Assembly (NCBI GenBank): GCA_015227615.1
Contig: JAALGZ010000001.1
Span: 1,178,001-1,242,000, forward strand
Origin: Labyrinthula sp. Ha
Lineage: Eukaryota > Sar > Bigyra > Labyrinthulida > Labyrinthulaceae
Direction: 5' to 3'
Length of the DNA stretch: 64,000 nucleotides
Of the stretch, positions 21,878-32,217 are shown in pieces. Each line of letters begins with the position of its first letter. Position 1 is the stretch's first letter. A program made the position numbers and the translations under genes. Under the pieces are notes generated by a model. That model worked only from the letters and a program-made list of their open reading frames with translations. It had not been told where the DNA came from and did not search any database.

Positions 21878-24800
21878 TCTTTTATATCTTTCACTATAGA
21901 ATATCAATATAACACGTCATTAACAATTATAGATATATTAATTAATACAGTAATTTTTATTAATATTTTAAGTATTCCATATTCCATATATTTATATTAC
22001 TATTACTAAGGATTAAAAAATATATTTGTTGATAATATTTTCTAAAAGTTATCATAATTGTTACTACTGTATTGTAGCCCTAGAATCTTGTAAGATTTCT
22101 CTTTACTCGAGTTATTCAAAATTAAGGGAAAAGAATACTAACTATTCATAGAAAATCCTACGGACTTGCTTTAATTTTACCGGAATAGTTAAGATTAAAT
22201 CTTATGAATTGTTTTTATGACTAAAAGATATAACTCAAATTTTTGTTCAGGTACTTTTTGGGAAATTAATAGGCTGTGTTAGTTGTTAACGAAGGGTTTG
22301 CAAGTAGGTTCATAGAGTCTTAAGTAGAACACAAATTGCGGAAAGAAAGTAATCTAAGTAGGCCTAGACAACAAAAGTTTACAAGGTATAATAAGGTGCT
22401 TGAAGTAGTGTGGAATTCCTTTTGACGGGCGATCTCAAGCAACACTATGCAACAATCAAAGAAGGAGGTCTGTATCAACACCTCGACTACGCATAAGTGT
22501 CAACTATAAAAGGGAAACATGTATTAAATAGTTCTTATAAAGTTACCATTTCTCCATAAATAATCCAATTTTTATCTCGGAATCAAATTGTGTCCATTTC
22601 TGGATTAGAAGATGTCTGTTTGACACAGCAAAATGATTTATCTTTGAAGTACTCCAAGGTATTTGAAACTTCTAAATCAATAACAAGTATCCTTGTCTAG
22701 CCCTTGATTGTCAAAATTAATATAATTTTTCCCGGTGAAATATTATTATTATCTTGTTTGATAAATAGATCAAGGAACTGGTCACCATATCTATGATGAA
22801 AGTAACTATGAAAAAAATGAAACTCTACAAAGTTCTTTCACTGTTTGGATGGGTTTACCGGTTTCTAATGTTTGACCAGTTTTCTTACCTAGTACTAACT
22901 GGTTTTTCTGCCTCATGCAGAGACAGTTGTAATATATCTTGGTTTAAGAACACTTTCTGTGCACTAATATATTATGGGAGAGAACATATTTAGATGAATT
23001 CTGTGACCAGTAGTTTTGTAGTAGAATATTTCTAAGTTAATTGTTAACATATGAACACAATCCTTAAGAGGGAACTCAAGTCTAAGTCTTAGCTACAAAC
23101 ACTAGAAAGGATGGGCAAAAATTGAACCCTGTTCTTATCATCACGTAGTCGCTGAGTTAATGTAGCCGCAGTGAATTCAACATACACATGGACGTAAGGT
23201 TTTCCTTATACAGGCAATAATATGCGATTAAGAGCTAAGGTAGAAGCAAGTCAAATAATCCACTAATGAGAACATGTGTTTGACTCATGGGGCCTGAGTT
23301 GATACTCCAGAGAGGAGCATTTGGGTTAATAAAGTTATGAAACAAAAAGTGAATAAATAGAACTAAAGGAAAGGGGTGTGACTGATGACGGAGGGGCTCT
23401 TATTCAGAGATAATTCTTTTGTTTTTCTCTACAATATGTAACATGGCAAAACCTATGCAGGTTATATATATCACTGCTGGCTCTTTAAGACACAGAGAGA
23501 AAATACCGAACAAAGTGAAAATACTACAAGAAAAATCTTTCACAATACCTCCATGAGCTTAATCGCCGTCAAAACTGATACCGAGACTCTATGGTCCTTT
23601 CTGAAGTCGACACAACCTAAGTTCTTTTACTAAATGTAGGTGGCATTACTCATTACAAACTGAATAGAGCAGAGGAACTCTTCTTTTCATTATCTTCATT
23701 GACCGTAGTACTGATTCAAGAAATTGCAAATAACGGACTGGAAAAACAAAAGGAAAGAAGTAAAATTGTTTGCCAGGTAAAAAAAGGGGAGTATTTCTTC
23801 ATGGAGACTCTCAAACGATCTACTGGTGTAGCTACTTTCGCAGTGCAATGGTTTGTCGCAAACCTAAATTTCATCTCCAGAGTGTAATACATGTATATCC
23901 AAAGTGAACGAATACGATACAAAACAAAATATCTCGGTTTAAGAAACTAACACTACGAATTCAAGAAACACATTTTTCAAGATTCCTTGCGCATATTATT
24001 CGCTGAGTTACCGGAGAAATCAGGCCAAGAGTTGCTGACAGGATCTTTGTAAGCATTTTTCCCTTGAGAAAAATAGGCCATAGCTTTGGTAATCATCTAC
24101 GCCGCATAAGATAGACTTGAAAAGCAAAACTACAAGAGTCACCTGCGGCCGTTAGATGATAAAACTCGCAAGAAAATGAGCAGGGGAACATAGGTAGTTT
24201 TATTGACGAGAGAATTTGGTTCTTAAAGTCTTAAACATCCGAAACGTCCTGAAGTTTTTGAGCCACCGGAAAGAAGCTATAGGATATATACCTGGAACGC
24301 ATAGTAATTATTCTTATCTTTAAAAGTATCCAAAGATAGGAAAGGGGAGAATAAATATGCATCCAGAAATATGGTAAGTATAAATTTGGCTGCATCCATT
24401 AACATCGCATCGAAAGAAGAGGGATAAAGCAGATAGACAAACTCCATTACAGCGAACCTGGTGATGGTTCAACAGAAAGGCTTAAACCCCTCCTTTGTGA
24501 AGCGGATCGAGCATTTTTTTGAAAAACTCCCTATAAACAAGCAAAATCAGCTACAACTTTAAAGCCATAAAACCCATCTGGAAGTTGTGTGATCATCAAC
24601 GAACCATCACGATAAACCATCTTCAATACACATTTTGGATCTATGACGCGCATGAGCCAACATTCGTGTCGTTTTGCTCTTCTATGTTTCTTTCTGTACT
24701 CTTGCGTTTTTTGGTATTTGGATCTCCAATTCAAGAACCAATGCTAGAGAGGGTCCTAGGAAACAGAATCCTGATTTAATGGAGCACCATTACCGATCAA

Positions 24801-26927
24801 TGAAGTACTAAGTAAGCCGATGCCAGTAAGGAATACAAAAGTACAAGATGTAACAGGTGAACACGGCAGGACCGAGTCAAAAGCTTAACAGAAATTCTTG
24901 GAATATAAATATTAACGAATTTATATTGAGTATGACCTCTAGTTCCTATAGGTTAGGATAATAATCTCAATTGACATAAGCAGGAAAATCCCTGAGAACT
25001 ATGCAAGTAGAGGGAAAACAAATTTATTCTTATTCTTTTTAGCTATGGACATGATTCTACATGAATAGTTGATTACTCTGAAGGGAACCTGTCGTTCTGA
25101 ATTACCTTCTGACTACGATAATCAAGAGTAATCTAACCTGTTTTTTTTAGAATGTTGCAAGTATATCCATAATAGTTTCTCTAATATTGTCGTCATTTTC
25201 AGGATCTCCCATAGTGTTGGTTTTCCAAGTTGATGAATATTCAAAATAGGAAAATACAAACCATACAATAAATGTTTTATATTCATAGGCCATTGTTAGA
25301 TATGGGAAACGTGTTAGAGGTTTTCCTCGCTTTCCTCTAAGTAGCGTTAAATAGATAAAAGTCACAGAGTCTATATATATATGTTGTATTGTTTACCCGA
25401 AAGAGGCAAAACCACCTAAGGTTTAAACAACATAAAAATACATACATTTCTTCAAAAACAATAAACATGCAAAATGCAGAGTTGTCGCAAAAGAACCTAG
25501 CAAAAATTTTAGCTAATATGATGAACGCTCTAAGGGTAACCCTGTAAATTATTGAGGTTACGTGAGGAAAGGTGTGATTTTTCTATTTGCAATATTGCAG
25601 AAAATAACCTTTTTGAAAGAAGCACACTTTACCTGTAGTTAAATTTGGTCCTTCAATGATGTACACATTTTAGAATCTGTATTGATTCTCGACAGTAGCT
25701 ATATGGGAGAGATTGTTTCGAAGCAACCCTCATGTCATAGAAGTTTCTGTATAATACTTGGCTCAAAGGTAGGTTCTCATTTCCTGCAATGAAATTATCT
25801 TCATTTGTGTACTTTAAATACAGAACTTGAAAGGCTATGTTATCTTTCTCGTCCATATAAGACGTAAAAACTTCATATTCTTGGACGATGGTAGGCCAAG
25901 GGGATATTTGCCGTGGCTGTTCATAGCATACGGGGTCCTGCAAAGATGTTTATACTTCTTGTTTCTAAAGTCGATATCATAATATGGTATGGACAACGAT
26001 AACAATTCAAAGATGATTTTCTTTTTTGGAACAGCGTGTTTCTTTATAGAGTTAGCTTCAACAATTTTAATTTAACCATGCTGACCTTCTGTTGAAAAGA
26101 AATATTTAGTTTATATATGTAGCCGGTTATAGTTTGGGTGGTACTTGTATTCATAATTATTAAGAAAAAATATATTTAACAAACAACACCTTCACTTCAG
26201 GAAAAATACTTCGCAGGGTATCTTCAGCTACAGTATCATCGTTTAATAATGATTATCTATTTATACTTCTGTTATACTTACTAAGCTTGTTTAACATCTT
26301 CCGTGGTTAGGATACTATTTTACTAAATAGTTGTGCTCAGCTGCAATAACCGCCTCACTTCACATCCTGTTTTTGACAAGCACTGTAGCAAATACACCTA
26401 CCACTTATTTCTTTAGCTTTGTAGTTTCTGTACCATAAATAGCAGCCATTAGTTGTGAAATTATGCGGCAAAGTGTTCTATTAAGTGCTCGAATTTATTG
26501 ATGAAAATATATGATTACAAAAATACATGGTGGTCCTAATGACTTGAATTAAACATTCTTGCTACTCTTTTGGAATGCTCTCTTTAGTGACACAGATTCA
26601 GCATATTTAAATCCAGTACCCCCATCACTAAAGTTGGTCGGGTTACTTCGGCCTTATTCTTGGACGGATATTGTGATACAGAAACTAAATTCATCAAAAA
26701 TGACAGTTTGAATAAGTTTTATTCAAGTTATACAGTAGGAAGGTTATATAATGTTCTCTACAGTGGAGTAACCCGAGTTTTCGGCTGTCGTTACATCAGA
26801 TTAACTGGTCAACTGGTAAAATAATAATAATAAAGTTATTGCTTCACAGTATTAACTTGAAGTTAAAACTTGTCTTAATCTCCTATTTATATTGTATGTA
26901 CACAACCTTCCTACAAGAGGCCAGGTC
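21878..26927. other. Gene-poor stretch with a few unassigned frames
   Basis: I find no recognisable gene in these 5 kb. The best frames are on the minus strand at about 25653-25937, where an open frame follows a good acceptor (TTTGCAG), at 25147-25365 and at 24531-24758. A GT...TACAG segment of 32 nt lies at the end of the first. I could not connect them into one open protein, and their lengths are within what chance gives. No tRNA-like element was found. Confidence 0.35.
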
Positions 26928-29543
26928 TTATCCGGCCGATAAGTCTACACCGTTGATCATATACTTGGAATTTGTGCTCGGTTTCTGCTTTCCTCTTTTT
27001 CCTAGTTTCGGTGTTGAAGCGACTTTATAATCATATTTTTGATACTCTGAACTTGGAGTGGTAACAGGAACACTTTGAAAGGACGAATTATGACTTGGTC
27101 TGGAGATACCAATTTTATTGTTTCTATTTAACAAATATCCAGCCATACCTTTCGTATTTAATACGGGAACTTTATCTCCAGCAATTAAAGGTTTAACCAT
27201 AGTTTCTTCTACTGTGCTCATTCCTTTAAGGAATGTAACAGGATCAGATATATTTCCATCTGATTTCCAGATTAATTTCTCATCACCCGGGTTTGCAGGT
27301 ATATAACCTGTAATACCACCTTCATTTTCTGCAGAGAACTTTTGAGGAACAGGAGATATAAACATACTATATGTTCTCTGCGTCCAAGGGGTTGAAGTAG
27401 CAGCAGTCTTTTCATTCTTCTGCAAGACTGGTGCTACTTGATCATGAAGCTCATCAAATAACCCATATTCTTGAATGAAGGTTTCAAAATATGTATTAGT
27501 TTCAATATCTTTAAAGGTAAACCTTTTCTTCCAATCTAATTTTAATAATCCTTCAATTAAATTATCGAGATGGTTATCCTCAGTCAATTTTCCCCTAAGA
27601 AGCATCTGCTTAGCAGACCTTTTCTTTGGCATGACATCTTTTGGATGTAGAGTTTGATTATATTCAGCAGCAAGTGTAAACTCAGGTGGTTTCCCTTGTC
27701 GCATTTGCCAAGCAAGTACTCCTAGAGACCAATAGTCACTTGAACCATCAGTAATAACAGAACCAGGGAAAGCTAATTCAGGTGCTAAGTAAATAAGTGT
27801 TCCCTCTTTTGGTTTCTCTTTTAAGTTAAGTTCAGTTATTTTTCTAGTAGCGCCAAAGTCACATAATTTAACATGATTATTCTCAAATACAAGAATATTC
27901 TCAGGTTTCAAATCTCCAAACAGCAAGTTTTGTTTATGAACTGCATGTAAAGCTGCAGAAACTTCACCAAGAATAAATTTTATACTTGTATGTTCTAAGG
28001 ATATAAGTTCCATTAGTAGAGAGTGAAGATCACCCTTTTCAGCAAACTCAATAACAAGATTAATATAGGCGTTGTCTGTAGAAAAATAATATCCAATTAA
28101 AGTGAGAATATTAGGATGTATTAACTTCTCCATAATATGTATTTCTCTTAATGCAAGTTCTTTGTGTGTTTTTTCCATGACGTTTATTTTCTTCAAAGCA
28201 AATTTTGGCCAGTGCTTCTTAGTTAAACCTTTGACAACTTTAAAACACTCAAAAACTATTCCAAAAGAACCTTCACTTAGTTGTTTTCCAACTACAATAT
28301 TCAAAGGGTTAAGTTGTTCTATTTTGGATATATCATATTTTATAGGCTCCTCTTCTTTCTCAAAAGCTTCTATCTCTTTATCTAGTTGAAGTTTCATCAA
28401 CATATTTTTTATATCTGTATTTTCTGTTTTTAACGATGCTGCTTTAAGGAAGTATATGGCTGCTTTCCTCGTAGTAGCATTCCAATGAGAAAGTGTTTTA
28501 GAAACAACTCTTGGAACTAATCTTTCAAAATACTGGTTATCTGCTGAATATAAAGTCTGCATTACAACTTCATTTTGTACCAAGGAGAGTGATTTTTGAC
28601 ATACCATACTATGTTCAGATACAACTCCTTCTTCAAGTTTGTTCATGAGCCTTTCTAAAAGATGTTGATCCAAATCTGCTTTAGTTTGTTCTAATACTGT
28701 TTCTATTTCATTCAGAAAAAGAGCTTCTTTTTTACTATTTGGGTTATAATTATTTGGCCATATCGAAAATAACTCCTGAACTAGAGTACTTAAAAGAGAA
28801 GGATGTTTTTTTATAAAAGCAACACAGAGCAAAACCAATCTCTTATGATATGACTCAAGGAGAAGAGTAGATGGAGTAGTTTTGATGTTTGTTCTGTGTA
28901 GAGGAAGTATCTGTTTTATAAAAAAAGATTGATCAACTTCCAAAAAAACAGAATTTGATCCAAGAATAATCTTTTCTACAAGCAGCAAAGTTGTGTTTAA
29001 TAATATTGTGTATCTTTCAGTTGGTTTCTGTTTATAGCTTTGAATAAGTGAGCAAAGAGTATTTTTTACCATAGCTCGATCAGCATATTTAGAAAACATT
29101 ATAAATTTGAATAAGATATTTTTCAAGAGTCTTTCTAACTTTGGGTTTGATGAAGAACACAAACTAATTCGGTACAAACTAAGAAAGAAGATGTCCTTCG
29201 TTGAGTACATCCAGTTTTCCTTTTCGAAATTTGTTTTCATTAGTACGGACACAAGAGAAAATAGATTTTCTTCTACATCTATAAGTATTGAGTTCTTAAC
29301 TTGGTGGGTAGCTTTAACTGAGACTCGTAGGTAGAATTGGATCAAGTGCCCAACACTTTCGACGAAGGCCTGTGAGGCGTTCCGAAAAGCCCCAGCCTTT
29401 ATATCAATAAGGAAACTATCGATTTCAGAATAAGCATTAAATGAAGTTTCCAGGAGATTATCCGATTTAGAGGTTTCCAAGCCAACAATAAGGCTCTCAA
29501 TCAATCGATGCAGTTTGTTTTCTCTCTTTCTTTCACTGAACAT
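26928..29543 (-). CDS. PP2A B56-like HEAT domain fused to a protein kinase
   Basis: One uninterrupted frame of 871 residues. Residues about 95-395 match the PP2A regulatory subunit B56 (PPP2R5) in motif order: FIKQILPLHR (family FLKVLLPLHK), then IKKHPSLLSTLV, then IWPNNYNPNSKKEALFLNEI (family WPKT.S.KEVMFLNEL), then SHWNATTRKAAIYFLKA (family .HWN.TI....Y..LK). Residues about 405-690 are a protein kinase: glycine loop LSEGSFGIVF, lysine in FALKKI (451), helix-C glutamate in LREIHIM (467), catalytic GDLKPENIL with Asp544, DFG at 562-564 and APE. HRD is changed to FGD, so it is a non-RD kinase. A 180-residue tail is rich in Ser, Thr and Pro. The ATG is at 29543, 251 bases from the divergent TOG gene. 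The frame excludes an annotation-made fusion; whether it recruits PP2A is inference. Confidence 0.85.
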   Translation of the reverse strand: MFSERKRENKLHRLIESLIVGLETSKSDNLLETSFNAYSEIDSFLIDIKAGAFRNASQAFVESVGHLIQFYLRVSVKATHQVKNSILIDVEENLFSLVSVLMKTNFEKENWMYSTKDIFFLSLYRISLCSSSNPKLERLLKNILFKFIMFSKYADRAMVKNTLCSLIQSYKQKPTERYTILLNTTLLLVEKIILGSNSVFLEVDQSFFIKQILPLHRTNIKTTPSTLLLESYHKRLVLLCVAFIKKHPSLLSTLVQELFSIWPNNYNPNSKKEALFLNEIETVLEQTKADLDQHLLERLMNKLEEGVVSEHSMVCQKSLSLVQNEVVMQTLYSADNQYFERLVPRVVSKTLSHWNATTRKAAIYFLKAASLKTENTDIKNMLMKLQLDKEIEAFEKEEEPIKYDISKIEQLNPLNIVVGKQLSEGSFGIVFECFKVVKGLTKKHWPKFALKKINVMEKTHKELALREIHIMEKLIHPNILTLIGYYFSTDNAYINLVIEFAEKGDLHSLLMELISLEHTSIKFILGEVSAALHAVHKQNLLFGDLKPENILVFENNHVKLCDFGATRKITELNLKEKPKEGTLIYLAPELAFPGSVITDGSSDYWSLGVLAWQMRQGKPPEFTLAAEYNQTLHPKDVMPKKRSAKQMLLRGKLTEDNHLDNLIEGLLKLDWKKRFTFKDIETNTYFETFIQEYGLFDELHDQVAPVLQKNEKTAATSTPWTQRTYSMFISPVPQKFSAENEGGITGYIPANPGDEKLIWKSDGNISDPVTFLKGMSTVEETMVKPLIAGDKVPVLNTKGMAGYLLNRNNKIGISRPSHNSSFQSVPVTTPSSEYQKYDYKVASTPKLGKRGKQKPSTNSKYMINGVDLSAG

Positions 29544-29794
29544 GTTTAGCAGTGACCGCGGTCAAATATCGAGAAATGAGGCATGGACGAGAATTCCCGG
29601 AAACGAGAATGGACAAAGTCAATATGAAACTAGGCAAGGAGCCAGTAGGGCATTATTGAAAAACGAGAAAATACGCCGAGAAATAAGGCTCGACCGCAGT
29701 CCCGAAATGTTTAATCAATTTTCTATGGTAATGTCCAATCGCATGAAGTAAATTATATTTATTCGTCCGTTTATAAAATTTTAAAAACGTTGAA

Positions 29795-31061
29795 ATGAAA
29801 GAAGAAAATAATCAATTGAACAATGAAGGATTGATCCAGGAGACAGATGTATGTATTGCACGAATCTCAAAGTTTTCATTTCATGATGATTGCCGTGAAG
29901 CTACGATAGAACAAAGAACGAAAAAGGTGGGGACGTATGCTAGGAATAAATTAAGACATTCATTTACACTGGAAAAGTTACCTGAAACTCCAGAAAAACT
30001 TTCCACAAAGTATCGAAATAGCTTTAGTGCTAGAAGAAGTAAGCGTTTATCGGTTGAGTCACAAGATTCACATGTATCTTGTCTCTTGTTTGAAAAAAAT
30101 ACTCACAGGTCAAGCGTATATTTCTTAATTAACTCAATCTTAGGTAACTTCAGCTACTGTTAACACAACGTGTCATACACCACAAGATACAGTAAGAAAT
30201 ATTTCTCAGCATAATAATTCAAAGGAAAAGAAATCACCTATGAAGGTCAGAGAGAGCCTTCAACTCTTTGAAGAAAGTTTAGGCATTGCAAATTTGGATT
30301 GGAAAAAGCAAAACGAGATGATTGAAATCTTGAAGTACCTAATATCTCAAGACGAGAAAAAAATTTTTCCTTATAGAGAACAAAGTTTTTCTTTTCTCTT
30401 ATCCTGTGCTGATTCATTGAGAAGTGCACTATCAAAGAATGCTCTAGGAACATTTAAACACCTTTTTTCAGCAAAATTCTCTCCTATGAACTTATCTCCA
30501 GTTGTTTCACTTCTGCTTTCTAAGAGCGTCAATGACAAAAGGTTTATAGCGAGTTCAGCAAAAGAGGCCCTAGATTCCCTTGTCTCAAATTTGTTTTCTG
30601 AAGATTTGGTTGCAACGTTCTTAACATTCTCTTCTGGTAGAAATCAAAAGATTCAAGCTGAGAGCTGTAGTAGGGCATTTCAAGTTTTGAAGAAGTTAGA
30701 TCAACAGATGAAAAAGAATAAAATTGAAAAGAAACAGTTCACTATAAATGTGGACTTAATTGTTACATCTTTCAAAGAATTTTTCAACAGCCGCTCAGTC
30801 GAAGCAAAAACAACTTGTCAGCCTGTTCTAAGAATATTGCACACCTATTCGTAAAATTTTTCTTGGGTTATTAGTTTTAGGGACAAAGAAAACTTTCAGA
30901 GAAGTGTGGAGAAGGAACTTAGTAACATGGAGAAGCAGCAACTCACTAAGGTCTTAGCAAAAAAACCAAGAAAGAGACTCAAAAGAAATGGTGGCAGCTC
31001 AATTAGGGAACTGGTAATGTTAAGGCGCAAAGAATCACAGCAGCAAAACTTTCGTCAGTAA
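29795..31061 (+). CDS. TOG/CLASP-type microtubule-binding protein (three exons)
   Basis: Exons 29795-30115, 30144-30850 and 30881-31061 are joined by introns of 28 and 30 nt (GTATAT..TTAG and GTAAAA..TTAG) and give 402 residues ending at TAA 31059-31061. Residues about 142-320 form a helical TOG/CLASP_N domain: NLDWKKQNEMIEILKYL resembles the CLASP and TOGARAM (crescerin) opening, and SFLLSCADSLRSALSKNALG and SPVVSLLLSKSVNDKRFI follow the repeat pattern of VR-rich HEAT units. The N-terminus is disordered and basic; the C-terminus is basic (KKPRKRLKR). Such proteins bind tubulin dimers and regulate microtubules; TOGARAM works in cilia, which would fit with IFT22 in this window. It lies convergent to GAPDH, 133 bases away. 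Confidence 0.75.
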
Positions 31062-31194
31062 TATTTCTTATATCTGTAATAGATTTGCGATGGCGTTTTC
31101 ATGTTTGATATAGCTTTGTTCGGAACGCATATACAGAGGGTGTTATAGATTATCAAAAGGGTAAAAAAAGAGGAAATACATGATTAAGCCCGAC

Positions 31195-32217
31195 TTAAAG
31201 CCCTTGACTCGCAATAAACTCTCCCAGTTCTACTACTCTTGACGCATAAGCCCATTCATTGTCTGACCAGCATACAAGCTTGAAGAAGGTTGGATTTAAC
31301 ATGACACAAGCAGTTGCATCAAAAATTGAACTTCTAGCATCGCCTACGAAGTCAGAACTGACAACTGGTTGTTCGGTATATCCAATAATCCCTTTCATAT
31401 CACCTAAGGAAGCATCTCTTACACATTCCTTTATCTCTTCCATGTTTGTCTCCCGTGATAGCTTCACAGTTAGATCAACAACACCGACTGTATGCACAGG
31501 AACTCGAAATGCAATACCAGTTATTTTCCCGTGCAAACTAGGAATCACTTTAGCAACAGCCTTAGCTGACCCAGTAGTTGTTGGGATAATATTTTGTGCT
31601 GCAGCTCTTCCGCGTCTCCAATCTTTTCCTCCTTTTGCAGGTCCATCAACTGGAATCTGGGTTTGAGTAAGTGCATGAACAACACCCATGAGAGCTTCTT
31701 CAACTCCAAAGTTGTCTTGAAGAAGTTTAGCCAAAGGGGCTAAGCAGTTTGTAGTACAGCTCGCATTACTCACTATTTTATCTCTTGGATCATATTCTTT
31801 ATGGTTAACTCCAATAACCAACATTGGAATATCATCTTTTGGTGGAGCTGAAAGAACAACCTTCTTAGCACCTGATTTAATATGTTGTTCAGCTGCTTCA
31901 CGACCTTTGAATACACCTGAACATTCCAAAACTATATCGGTTTCTGTATCAGCCCATGAAAATTCAGATGGGGATGATTTTTGATAGCACTTTACACTAT
32001 GGTTATTTATTATAAGTTCTGAATCAATAACTTCAACTGTTCCTTTGAATGGTCCATAGTTTGTATCATATTTAAATAAATAGGCCATATGCTCAGCTGT
32101 CATTGCTGGATCATTTATTGCAACTATCGATATATTTGGATTTGAAACAGCAATTCTGCAGCATAATCTACCTATCCTTCCAAAACCATTTATTCCTATT
32201 TTAATTTCTTTATTCAT
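31195..32217 (-). CDS. GAPDH: Glyceraldehyde-3-phosphate dehydrogenase
   Basis: A 340-residue glycolytic enzyme that oxidises glyceraldehyde-3-phosphate with NAD and phosphate. Seen: the dinucleotide fold INGFGRIGRL at the very N-terminus, the active-site SNASCTTNC, the catalytic histidine in VVHALTQTQ, and IIPTTTGSAKAV. The length is typical and no presequence or signal is present, so it is probably the cytosolic enzyme. Two normally conserved places differ: RVPVHTVGVVDLT where RVPTPNVSVVDLT is usual, and CWSDNEWAYASRVVEL where SWYDNE.GYSNRVVDL is usual. The ATG is at 32217. There are no introns. Confidence 0.95.
   Translation of the reverse strand: MNKEIKIGINGFGRIGRLCCRIAVSNPNISIVAINDPAMTAEHMAYLFKYDTNYGPFKGTVEVIDSELIINNHSVKCYQKSSPSEFSWADTETDIVLECSGVFKGREAAEQHIKSGAKKVVLSAPPKDDIPMLVIGVNHKEYDPRDKIVSNASCTTNCLAPLAKLLQDNFGVEEALMGVVHALTQTQIPVDGPAKGGKDWRRGRAAAQNIIPTTTGSAKAVAKVIPSLHGKITGIAFRVPVHTVGVVDLTVKLSRETNMEEIKECVRDASLGDMKGIIGYTEQPVVSSDFVGDARSSIFDATACVMLNPTFFKLVCWSDNEWAYASRVVELGEFIASQGL

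Noticed and set aside
24531-24758. Faint likeness to a Ty1/copia reverse-transcriptase segment
   Set aside because: Only a handful of scattered matching residues, no neighbouring integrase or RNase H signal and no terminal repeats were seen. Not enough to name a retroelement fossil.
29542-29751. Small plus-strand ORF (69 codons) starting opposite the kinase ATG
   Set aside because: Its ATG shares bases with the kinase start codon, leaving no promoter for either, and it has no recognisable domain. Length alone is within chance.
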